The translations under genes and the position numbers were made by a program. A stretch of DNA of 64,000 bases from NCBI RefSeq assembly GCF_014252095.1, contig NZ_CP059210.1, forward strand, positions 543,218 through 607,217, in the 5' to 3' direction. Source of the stretch: Blattabacterium cuenoti (GTDB lineage: Bacteria; Bacteroidota; Bacteroidia; Flavobacteriales; Blattabacteriaceae). Positions 7,489 through 15,226 of the stretch are shown here, one piece after another (positions within the stretch are counted from its first letter, which is position 1; every line of letters begins with the position of its first letter). Under the pieces are notes generated by a model. The model had not been told where the DNA came from. It worked only from the letters and a program-made list of their open reading frames with translations, and did not search any database.

Positions 7489-10374
7489 ATGCGTATAAAA
7501 AATTCTTTTACGATTTTTATCGTCTCCTCACTTACTGTTATTTGTTTTTACTACATTCTTTTTAGCCTGTATTTTTATAAATTAGAAAGGAATGCTGATG
7601 TATATTCTAAAGGAAACTTAGAAATCAAAAAAAAATATCTTGAATCCAAAAAAAGAATAGGATTTTTAAAATATAATCATTCTAACGCAAGAAATAAAGT
7701 TTTAAATCTAGGCCTAGATTTAAAAGGAGGAATCAGCTTGATTTTAGAAATATCTGAAAAAGATCTATTAAAAAAATTTTCTAATAATTCCAAAAATCCT
7801 ATTTTTTTAAAAGCATTAAATCATGCAGATCAGGAAAAAGAAAAAAATCCTAATGTAGATTATTTTTCTTCTTTCCTAAATTTTTTTTATAAAAATAAAA
7901 AAAAATTCCAAACGGATTTTTCTATTTCTGATTTTTTTGTAAATAGATCTTATGTAGATGAAATCAACTATACAGATAGAGAACTTGAACAAGTGATTAG
8001 AAAAAAACTAGAATCATCTATTTCGGATACTTATGATATTCTTATATCTAGAATGGATAAATTTGGGGTAGTCCAACCAAATGTGCAAAGAATCAAAAAA
8101 TCCAATCGGATTTTAATAGAACTACCTGGAATAGAAAATATAGATAGAGTAAAAAATATTTTACGAAAAAGAGCAGAATTACACTTTTTAGAAATATACA
8201 ATTTTCAAGAAATTTTTCCTTTTTTTGAAAGGATAAATAAAATTTATTCAAAAAATGAAAAATTAGAACGAGTTGAACCGAATAATTTATCCTATGAAAG
8301 AAAAACTAAGTCTTTCATAAAAATGTTAAATATTTCCAAAATAAAAAAAATGGATAATAATCTTTTTCTAGTAGGATTAGTCCATAAGAAAGAGATGAAC
8401 AAGATTACCGATTTTTTAAACTCTATGGACGTAATGGAATATCTTCCATATACATTACGAAATGTAAAATTTTTATGGGGAGCTAAAACTTATCAAGAGA
8501 ATCAGGAAAAATATGTTCCGTTATTTGCTGTAAAAGAAGAAAATAATTCCTTGGATGGGGATATGATTACTAGTGCATATAAATCTTTTGGCCCTCTTAA
8601 CGAAATATTCATCAATATAAAAATGAATCAGGAAGGAGCTAAAAATTGGAAAATATTTACTGAAAAAAATATTGGAAGAAACATAGCTATAGTTCTTGAT
8701 GATTTAGTTTATACAGTCCCTTTTATAAAATCAGTCATTCCCAATGGGATTTCTCAAATATCTGGAAAGTTATCTTTACAAGAATCCGAAGATTTAGTCA
8801 ATATACTAAGTACTGGTAGATTGCCTACTTCAGTCAAAATAATTCAATCAGAAATAGTGGGTCCTTCTTTGGGAAAGGAAACTATACAGAAAGGAATATT
8901 TTCTTTTTTTATAGCCATTATTTTTGTATTTATTTGGATGTTTTATTATTATAAAATTCCAGGATTATATGCTAACATAGCATTAATTTTTAATTTGTTA
9001 TTTATATTCGGTTTTCTTATTTCCATTAATTCTGTATTAACCTTTCCTGGAATTGCAGGGATCATATTAACATTAGCAATGTCCATGGATTCATATGTTC
9101 TAATTTATGAAAAGATTAAAGAAGATATGAGAAACGGAATTTCTATTCATTCAGCTGTATATAATAGCTACACTTTACAAGGAGCTTTATCATCTATTAT
9201 CGATGGACAAGTTACTACTTTATTATGCGGGATTATCTTATTTTTCTTTGGAATAGGACCTATTAAAGGTTTTTCTACTACCTTAATTATTGGAATTTTT
9301 ACCTCTTTTTTTTCTTCTATATGTTTGGGAAAATTATTTTTAGAGTGGCACTTAAATAAGTATCAAAAAATATTCTTTAGAATATGGAATTCTAATAAAG
9401 TTTCATGGGATTTTTTATCTAAAAGAAAATTTTCTTATGCTATCTCCTTTCTCTGTATTTTAGGAAGTCTTATCTCTTTTTATTATAAAGGATTAAATCT
9501 TGGAATAGACTTTGTAGGAGGTCGGACTTATATTATTCGTTTTGATCGTAAGGTCTTACCAGATCACATTTCTTTTCTTTTATCCAAATATTTTATAGAA
9601 AATGGAAAACCTTCTTTTCCAAAAGTACTTCCTTTTGGAGAAGAAAATAAAATGAAAATAGTAACTAAATACAAAATATGGAATGAAAAAAACCAAATAG
9701 ATCAAGAAATTTTTGAAAAAATGTTTTTGGCATTAAAACCGTATTTTCATACGATAGATTTCCAGGATTTTAAAACTATAGATAAAGATAAAACTTTAGG
9801 AATATTGTCTTCAGAAAAAGTAGAACCAGTTATAGCAAAATATATAACTAAAAATGCTTTTATTTCAATACTTTTGTCCTTATTTGGAATATTTTTTTAT
9901 ATTTTTATCAGATTTAAAAAATGGCAATTTGGTTTAGGTGCTTTGGTTTCTTTGCTACATGATATAATAATTGTAATTGGATTATTTTCTATATTTCATG
10001 AATGGTTTTTTGTTCTAGAAATAGATCAGTCTTTTCTTGCCGCATTGTTAACCATAATAGGTTATTCTATCAATGATACAGTAATTGTGTATGATAAGAT
10101 TAGAAAATTTTCAAGTAAAAAATTTTTTTCTATAAAAGAAATTATAAATAAGGGTATTCATAGTTCTTTAACAAGAACCATGAATACCTCATTTATGACC
10201 ATATTGACCATATGTATTATTTTTTTCTTTGGAGGAACGACTATTCGTAGTTTTATGTTAGCTTTGTTTTTCGGAGTAAGTATTGGAACTTATTCTTCTA
10301 TATTTATAGCATCATCCATAGTATATGATCTTTCTAAAAAAAAAGAAAAAAATGATAAATCCTTTATTTATTAG
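7489..10374 (+). CDS. secDF: Protein translocase SecDF, fused
   Basis: SecDF uses the proton motive force to help pull proteins out of the SecYEG channel. SecD and SecF are fused in one 961-residue chain, as in other Bacteroidota. The SecD half begins with an N-terminal membrane helix and LGLDLKGGISL. It has a large periplasmic P1 region and then SGRLP-like STGRLPTSV with IVGPSLGKETI before its membrane bundle. The SecF half starts near residue 650 with GLNLGIDFVGGRTY and ends with LLHDIIIVIG and GYSINDTVIVYDKIR. The ATG at 7489 puts the first helix at the N terminus. tatA overlaps its 3' end by 23 bp. Confidence 0.96.
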   Translation: MRIKNSFTIFIVSSLTVICFYYILFSLYFYKLERNADVYSKGNLEIKKKYLESKKRIGFLKYNHSNARNKVLNLGLDLKGGISLILEISEKDLLKKFSNNSKNPIFLKALNHADQEKEKNPNVDYFSSFLNFFYKNKKKFQTDFSISDFFVNRSYVDEINYTDRELEQVIRKKLESSISDTYDILISRMDKFGVVQPNVQRIKKSNRILIELPGIENIDRVKNILRKRAELHFLEIYNFQEIFPFFERINKIYSKNEKLERVEPNNLSYERKTKSFIKMLNISKIKKMDNNLFLVGLVHKKEMNKITDFLNSMDVMEYLPYTLRNVKFLWGAKTYQENQEKYVPLFAVKEENNSLDGDMITSAYKSFGPLNEIFINIKMNQEGAKNWKIFTEKNIGRNIAIVLDDLVYTVPFIKSVIPNGISQISGKLSLQESEDLVNILSTGRLPTSVKIIQSEIVGPSLGKETIQKGIFSFFIAIIFVFIWMFYYYKIPGLYANIALIFNLLFIFGFLISINSVLTFPGIAGIILTLAMSMDSYVLIYEKIKEDMRNGISIHSAVYNSYTLQGALSSIIDGQVTTLLCGIILFFFGIGPIKGFSTTLIIGIFTSFFSSICLGKLFLEWHLNKYQKIFFRIWNSNKVSWDFLSKRKFSYAISFLCILGSLISFYYKGLNLGIDFVGGRTYIIRFDRKVLPDHISFLLSKYFIENGKPSFPKVLPFGEENKMKIVTKYKIWNEKNQIDQEIFEKMFLALKPYFHTIDFQDFKTIDKDKTLGILSSEKVEPVIAKYITKNAFISILLSLFGIFFYIFIRFKKWQFGLGALVSLLHDIIIVIGLFSIFHEWFFVLEIDQSFLAALLTIIGYSINDTVIVYDKIRKFSSKKFFSIKEIINKGIHSSLTRTMNTSFMTILTICIIFFFGGTTIRSFMLALFFGVSIGTYSSIFIASSIVYDLSKKKEKNDKSFIY

Positions 10375-10603
10375 TTTCGAAGAAAGTTTTTTCATTATTC
10401 TCATAGCTATTATTATATTTGGCCCAAAAAAAATACCGGAGATAGCTCGTGGAATGGGAGAAGGGATGAGATATTTAAAAAATGCGAAAAATAAAATTCA
10501 AAATGAATTGAGACAAAGTGATATTGAAATAGTAGGAAAAAAAAGATCTCTTCTCAAGCTCAAGAAAGAAAATAAAATACATTCTTCTATAAAACGTCAT
10601 TGA
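10352..10603 (+). CDS. tatA: Sec-independent translocase subunit TatA/MttA family
   Basis: This is a small protein (83 aa from the ATG at 10352) with one N-terminal hydrophobic helix (FFIILIAIIIFG), the FGPKKIPEIARGMGEGM hinge and amphipathic helix, and a basic charged tail. This is the TatA/TatB architecture used to form the pore for folded-protein export. The frame stays open to 10325, but the extra lysine-rich stretch overlaps secDF coding, and MINPLF at 10352 gives the family-like beginning. No tatC is in the window. The gene overlaps secDF by 23 bp at its start and the convergent ppiD-like gene by 7 bp at its end. Confidence 0.85.
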   Translation: MINPLFISFEESFFIILIAIIIFGPKKIPEIARGMGEGMRYLKNAKNKIQNELRQSDIEIVGKKRSLLKLKKENKIHSSIKRH

Positions 10604-12729
10604 AAATGTTTTCTATAATCTTTTATTATTGATTTTTTGATTAATACATTTCCTATATTTTCTAACATTTTTTTCCTCAAAAGAGCATTTAACATTTCTA
10701 TTTCATGGGAAAAATAAGAAGGTTTTTTAGAAGGAAAAAAATGTCTTGATGGTCTTACAAAAAAGACTCCTTTTTCTCCTAAAATTGGTTTAGATGTTTC
10801 ATATAATCTTAAAGAGGAGGCATAACCAACCACTTTTGGTTCGTTATAGTCATTAACCATAGAATCATAAAAATTTATTTTGCAATTTTTTATAATTTTC
10901 TTGGAAAAATAAGATGCTATTTCTTCTAAATTTCTGGTAAAAAATTTCTTTTTTTCCATATTGGATAAAAGCCGATTGATTTTTTCTCTTTTAAGAAAAG
11001 GAATCAAATTATTTTTGATTTCTGGAATAGAAAATCCTTCTTTTTGAATCTTTGAAAGATAAACGATAATATAATCTTTATTGGAAGTAGAAAAAATATG
11101 ACTGTCTCCTTCTTTTCTATTTTTATCAAAAGACCAATCAATAATTTCTTTATCTATTTCTGTTTTCAAATCATCTATATCCCATTGAGTAGATCTAATA
11201 TATTTTAAAAATATAGTTTCATACCCCTCTTTTCTTGCATTATTAATAAATGTATTTAATTTATGATTTTTATTTTTTTCAAAAAATTTTCTGATCCGAC
11301 TATAAAGTTTATCTTCTGTTTCTTTGGATGGAATAAGGGTTTTTACAATTACAGCAAATTGATAAGCAGGTTTTGGGATACTTTTCTCATCTATTTTAAT
11401 AATATGATAACCGAATTGAGTTTCAGTAATCCCTATCATATTTTTTCTATTTTCCGAATCAAAAATATTAAATTTTCCAATAGAATTTTGTTCATTATAT
11501 TTTAACCATCCTAAACTTCCTTGATATTTTTTTGCATTAATTAAATCATCAGATTTTTTTCTCACTAATTCTTCAAATCTAGAAGGATCTTTTTGAAGAA
11601 TTTTATAGACTTTCTGAGCTATCACTTCCGCTTCTTTTTTATTTCTCTTATTGGAAGAACGTATAGCATCTTTATGAGAAATCAATATATGACTAGATAA
11701 AACAGAATCAGAAATCATCTTTTTTCCAATTATTTTGGCCATAATATATGTATGGTTTTCTTTTATAGGACCAAACATACTTCCAATTTTATTATTGTTC
11801 ACAACAAAATTTTGCAAAATAGGAGGAAGATGATTTTTTAAATAGAAATTCGAATCAAAAGGTTTCTCAGACTTCGTCAAAACAAATGTATAATTTTTAT
11901 TGGTTGATTTAAATTTATGAAATAATTTTTCCATTTTATTTTTCATGTTTTTTTCATCTTCCAAAGATGGTTCCGATCTACAAATCGCAAAACTAAGACT
12001 CCTTAAATTTTCTCTCTTATAAAGAAATTTATGTTTTTTAATAAAATTTTCAATTTCATTTTTTCCTATTAAAAACATGTTATATTTGTGTTCTATTTCT
12101 GAATAAGGAATAAAAATATAATCAATGATAGAAAAAAAGTTTTTTTCCTTATAATTTAATTCTCCTTCTATTGAAGAAGTATTTAATCCATACATTAACA
12201 TTTCTACATATTTCTTTGCAAGAATTCTTTTGGGAATACTATTTTTTTCATAGGACCAAATATTCTTTTCTATTTCTATTTGAGGATGGGAAACAGGAGA
12301 TGTATTTTCTAAATTTTTTAGGTATAATTGAAATTTTTTGAGATCTAACTTTCCGAAGTTATCCTGTAATTCTGGAATATAACTATATATAGATTGTTTA
12401 GATATAGCCTCCAAAAAATCTTTTCTTGTGTTTTGTATTCCTAGTTTCACAGCTTGTTGATTTAACAATTTTTCATGAATCAATAAATTCCAAGTTTCCT
12501 TTTTTAAATGGGAATCTGATTCTCCTTGACGAAATTGTTTTAAAAATTGAAAACAATTAACATATTCTTTTATGGAAATATTTTCTCCGTTTACTTTCCC
12601 AATAATACTGGATTTTTCAGTAAAAAATTTAAATAATACATTAGGATCTAATATGAAAGCCAATATGGCTATTCCTATGAGGAAAAATAAAATCCATGTA
12701 TTTTTTCTAATTTTTTCTAAAAAATTCAT
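10597..12729 (-). CDS. ppiD: PpiD/SurA-type peptidylprolyl isomerase
   Basis: This is a membrane-anchored periplasmic folding factor that acts on proteins leaving the Sec channel or bound for the outer membrane. The 710-residue protein starts with a short basic segment and one transmembrane helix (WILFFLIGIAILAFIL, about 12-27). A SurA_N-like helical region follows. A parvulin (rotamase) domain lies near residues 344-452, with SHILISHKD at its start, YQGSLGWL in the middle and FGYHIIKI at its end. A second parvulin-like segment is not clear. The start ATG at 12729 abuts the stop of the gldE-like gene, so the two are in one transcription unit with lptC and ompH upstream. Confidence 0.88.
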   Translation of the reverse strand: MNFLEKIRKNTWILFFLIGIAILAFILDPNVLFKFFTEKSSIIGKVNGENISIKEYVNCFQFLKQFRQGESDSHLKKETWNLLIHEKLLNQQAVKLGIQNTRKDFLEAISKQSIYSYIPELQDNFGKLDLKKFQLYLKNLENTSPVSHPQIEIEKNIWSYEKNSIPKRILAKKYVEMLMYGLNTSSIEGELNYKEKNFFSIIDYIFIPYSEIEHKYNMFLIGKNEIENFIKKHKFLYKRENLRSLSFAICRSEPSLEDEKNMKNKMEKLFHKFKSTNKNYTFVLTKSEKPFDSNFYLKNHLPPILQNFVVNNNKIGSMFGPIKENHTYIMAKIIGKKMISDSVLSSHILISHKDAIRSSNKRNKKEAEVIAQKVYKILQKDPSRFEELVRKKSDDLINAKKYQGSLGWLKYNEQNSIGKFNIFDSENRKNMIGITETQFGYHIIKIDEKSIPKPAYQFAVIVKTLIPSKETEDKLYSRIRKFFEKNKNHKLNTFINNARKEGYETIFLKYIRSTQWDIDDLKTEIDKEIIDWSFDKNRKEGDSHIFSTSNKDYIIVYLSKIQKEGFSIPEIKNNLIPFLKREKINRLLSNMEKKKFFTRNLEEIASYFSKKIIKNCKINFYDSMVNDYNEPKVVGYASSLRLYETSKPILGEKGVFFVRPSRHFFPSKKPSYFSHEIEMLNALLRKKMLENIGNVLIKKSIIKDYRKHFQ

Positions 12730-14028
12730 CTATAAATTATTTTTTTTAAGAAAAACTTCCTCTATTTTATTTTTAGAAACTTTTTTTATTTCCATATTCC
12801 AAGTATCATTAATGATTATTTTTTCTCCATTTTTTGGAATATATCCTGTATGAAAAACAATTAGACCACCTAAAGTTTCATATTCTTCTGATTTAGGAAG
12901 ACCTAAGCTATATTTAGCATTAAGAAAATCAATTTCTAGACGAGCAGAAAATAAAAATTCATTATCATTGAATTTATTTTCCACAAATTTAGTTTCATCA
13001 TGTTCATCTTTTATATCTCCGAGAAATTCTTCTAAAATGTCTTCTATAGTTATCATCCCAGCTGTTCCTCCGTATTCATCTAATACAATAGCTATGCTTT
13101 TTTTTTTCTTAATAAGAAGATCCATGATCTCTCGAACAGGAGTAGTTACATGAACTAATTCTACAGGTCTAATTATAGACTCTATATTTTTTGGGTTCTT
13201 TAAAACTTCCAAATAATGAATATATCCTATAATATTGTCTATATTATTTTTATGAATCAAAATTTTTGAAAGTCCTTTTTCCGTAAATATATGACGAATT
13301 TTATCAATAGAAGAAGTGTATATATTGGAAGATACCATTTCTTTTCTAGGAATTATACACTCTCTTGCCTTTTTTTCAGAAAAATCTAAAGCTTTATGGA
13401 ATATTTCAACTTCAGATTCTACCATACCTTGAATGTTATTTTTTATGTTTTCTGAAACGAAATAACTTAAATCTTCTTTATCAAAAATTTTTTTTTTATC
13501 ATCTTCTTTTTCTCCTAAAATTTTTAAAAAAATATTAGAAATAAAAATAATAGAATTTGTGATAGGATAAAAAATCTTATATATCATATATACTGGAACA
13601 ATAAAAAAGCTTAATAATTCATTGGAATACAGGCTAAATATTATTTTAGGAATAAATTCTCCAATTATGAGAATAATAGTGGCGGATACTACTGTTTCTA
13701 ACAATAAAATGAAAAAAGAATTATCGTGAATTAAAAACCATTTAGAAAGAATATATAAAAATAATTTTTCCATATATATTCCATATATCACCAAAGATAT
13801 AGTATTTCCAATTAGCATTGTAGTGATAAATTTCTTTGGTTTTTTAATACTTTCAGAAAGAAGTTTAGAACGCAAAGATCCTTTCTTTTTTTCTAATTCT
13901 ATTTGAAACAAACTAGAAGAAATTAGAGCCATTTCCATCCCAGAAAAAAAAGCAGATAGAAGTATAGTAACAAAAACTATACTAATATGAAAAATCATAG
14001 GACTTCTTTCATATGGGAAAAATTCCAC
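12730..14028 (-). CDS. gldE: GldE/CorC-like CNNM membrane protein with CBS pair
   Basis: The domain order is a DUF21/CNNM membrane domain (about residues 1-195, with SAFFSGMEMALISSSLF and four hydrophobic helices), a CBS pair around 215-330, and a C-terminal CorC/HlyC transporter-associated domain. The motifs RKEMVSSN and VLDEYGGTAGMITIEDI mark the CBS region. In flavobacteria such genes are called gldE (gliding associated), while elsewhere the family is tied to Mg/Co homeostasis. A non-motile symbiont presumably keeps the ion or envelope function, but this is inference. The ATG at 14028 overlaps lptC by 20 bp; another start at 13998 would remove the overlap. Confidence 0.85.
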   Translation of the reverse strand: MEFFPYERSPMIFHISIVFVTILLSAFFSGMEMALISSSLFQIELEKKKGSLRSKLLSESIKKPKKFITTMLIGNTISLVIYGIYMEKLFLYILSKWFLIHDNSFFILLLETVVSATIILIIGEFIPKIIFSLYSNELLSFFIVPVYMIYKIFYPITNSIIFISNIFLKILGEKEDDKKKIFDKEDLSYFVSENIKNNIQGMVESEVEIFHKALDFSEKKARECIIPRKEMVSSNIYTSSIDKIRHIFTEKGLSKILIHKNNIDNIIGYIHYLEVLKNPKNIESIIRPVELVHVTTPVREIMDLLIKKKKSIAIVLDEYGGTAGMITIEDILEEFLGDIKDEHDETKFVENKFNDNEFLFSARLEIDFLNAKYSLGLPKSEEYETLGGLIVFHTGYIPKNGEKIIINDTWNMEIKKVSKNKIEEVFLKKNNL

Positions 14029-14551
14029 TAATATTTTTTAACCTAATTTTTTTGAAATCTTCAGAGGCTTCCAATCCATTCATTGCATGTAATATTGTTC
14101 CATCAGAACAATAGATAACTGTAGGTAAGTTATTGAATATTTTTTTACGTTTTCTATTCCAGTATATTTCCTCTGTTGTTAACAAATCTCCATTAGGATT
14201 CATAATCATTATCTTTCCTTTAAGATGATAAAAGTATTTTTCAGTTGATTTAACCCAATTTGCACTAAGATAAGTATACTGATCTTTTCCTTTTTCATAA
14301 AGAAATAATTTCAATCCATTTGGAAACAAAGTAAAAATAGGATATTCTTCCATAATTGGAGAATAAATAAAAAACCGAACAAGGCCTTTTTCTTTATATA
14401 AAATACTAGTCTGAATAAAAACTCTATAAGGAATTTCCTTTCTATTTTTTTTATTGAAAATTTCTTTTTTTGTTTCAGAACAAGAAAAAAGAGAAAAAAA
14501 TAACAAAAAAAATATACTTATAAAACTTTTTAGTTTTTTACTTATTATTAT
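14009..14551 (-). CDS. lptC: LptC-like LPS export lipoprotein
   Basis: LptC is the periplasmic bridge component of the lipopolysaccharide transport machine. The sequence has a signal peptide (LKSFISIFFLLFFSLFSC) with the lipobox cysteine, then a beta-rich domain. That domain includes FIYSPIMEEYPIF, LFPNGLKLFLY, GKIMIMNPNGDLLTTEEIYW and DGTILHAMNGLEASEDF, the pattern of Bacteroidota LptC. The frame continues upstream to an ATG at 14653, but that part is merely the reverse complement of tRNA-Phe. Between the tRNA and the signal peptide there is no ATG, GTG or TTG, only three consecutive ATA codons (14551-14543). Initiation there is inferred and the exact start is uncertain. Confidence 0.8.
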   Translation of the reverse strand: MIISKKLKSFISIFFLLFFSLFSCSETKKEIFNKKNRKEIPYRVFIQTSILYKEKGLVRFFIYSPIMEEYPIFTLFPNGLKLFLYEKGKDQYTYLSANWVKSTEKYFYHLKGKIMIMNPNGDLLTTEEIYWNRKRKKIFNNLPTVIYCSDGTILHAMNGLEASEDFKKIRLKNISGIFPI

Positions 14552-14553
14552 CG

Positions 14554-14561
14554 TATTTTTG
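14554..14561 (+). promoter_or_regulatory. Predicted -7 box for tRNA-Phe
   Basis: TATTTTTG matches the flavobacterial -7 consensus TANNTTTG and ends 10 bp before the mature tRNA. No clear TTTG was seen at -33. The element lies in the opposite strand of the lptC start region. Confidence 0.4.
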
Positions 14562-14571
14562 TTCTTTGGTT

Positions 14572-14644
14572 GGTATCTTAGCTCAGTCGGTAGAGCAAAG
14601 GACTGAAAATCCTTGTGTCCCCGGTTCGATTCCGGGAGATACCA
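14572..14644 (+). tRNA. tRNA-Phe (GAA)
   Basis: The cloverleaf reads cleanly. The acceptor GGTATCT pairs with AGATACC and the discriminator is A. The D arm is GCTC/GAGC. The anticodon stem AAGGA pairs with TCCTT and the loop is CTGAAAA, giving anticodon GAA. The T arm is CCCCGG-type with TTCGATT. The 3' CCA is not encoded. The gene lies between ompH and lptC, which are both on the other strand. Confidence 0.97.
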
Positions 14645-14649
14645 TTTAA

Positions 14650-15165
14650 TCAAATGCCTAACTCTTTCTTGACTTCTTCTGTGATGTCTACCCCTTTATT
14701 AACCAATACCCCTTTTCCAGGACTACAATCATCAACTCTTATAATTGTTTGATCTTTATCCAGAACTCTGTGAATAGCATTTTCTATTTTTTTATAGATA
14801 GGATTTAATAATTTATTCTGTTTTTTAGCTAAATCGTCTGCTGCGTTTTTCTGATATGCTTGAGCTCTAGCTTGTAATATTTCCAGTTCTTTTTTAAGAA
14901 TTGGATTTTTATTTTTCTGAAATTTTTCCGCTTTTTTGTGGAATTCTTTTGCCAATTTTTCCAATATATTCTCATGATTTTTACTTAATTTTTCTATCTC
15001 TTTCTGAGCCTTAGAAAATTCAGGCATTTTTTCTACAAGAATCAAACTATTCAGACAAACAATTTTCTGATTGCAATCTTTGAATTGTTGTAAAGACTTT
15101 CCTTTTCCAAATATTCCAAACAACAAAAAAAACAATAAACAATAAAGAATCGTGTTTTTTTTCAT
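14650..15165 (-). CDS. skp: OmpH/Skp family periplasmic chaperone
   Basis: Skp holds unfolded outer-membrane proteins in the periplasm for delivery to the BAM complex. The 171-residue protein has an N-terminal signal (NTILYCLLFFLLFGIFGKG) and a short strand with CLNSLILVEKMPEF, the usual 'D.. ..l..mPe' element. A long charged coiled-coil arm (about 60-130, rich in K and E) follows, and then a short C-terminal strand region (TIIRVDDCSPGKGVLV). Its position directly downstream of bamA on the same strand matches the conserved bamA-skp order. Confidence 0.9.
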   Translation of the reverse strand: MKKNTILYCLLFFLLFGIFGKGKSLQQFKDCNQKIVCLNSLILVEKMPEFSKAQKEIEKLSKNHENILEKLAKEFHKKAEKFQKNKNPILKKELEILQARAQAYQKNAADDLAKKQNKLLNPIYKKIENAIHRVLDKDQTIIRVDDCSPGKGVLVNKGVDITEEVKKELGI

Positions 15166-15166
15166 A

Positions 15167-15196
15167 TAATTATTAATTTTGTAATTATTAATTTTG
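15167..15196. repeat. Perfect 15-bp tandem duplication
   Basis: TAATTATTAATTTTG is repeated twice head to tail (15167-15181 and 15182-15196) in the 61-bp space between the bamA stop and the ompH start. It could affect leader structure or simply reflect slippage. Confidence 0.8.
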
Positions 15197-15226
15197 TATA
15201 GAGTTATAGAATAATATTCTATATAA

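Noticed and set aside
14552-14653. N-terminal extension of lptC starting at ATG 14653
   Set aside because: It is the exact antisense of tRNA-Phe (ESNRGHKDFQSFALPTELR-type translation) and lies before the signal peptide, so it is not protein coding.
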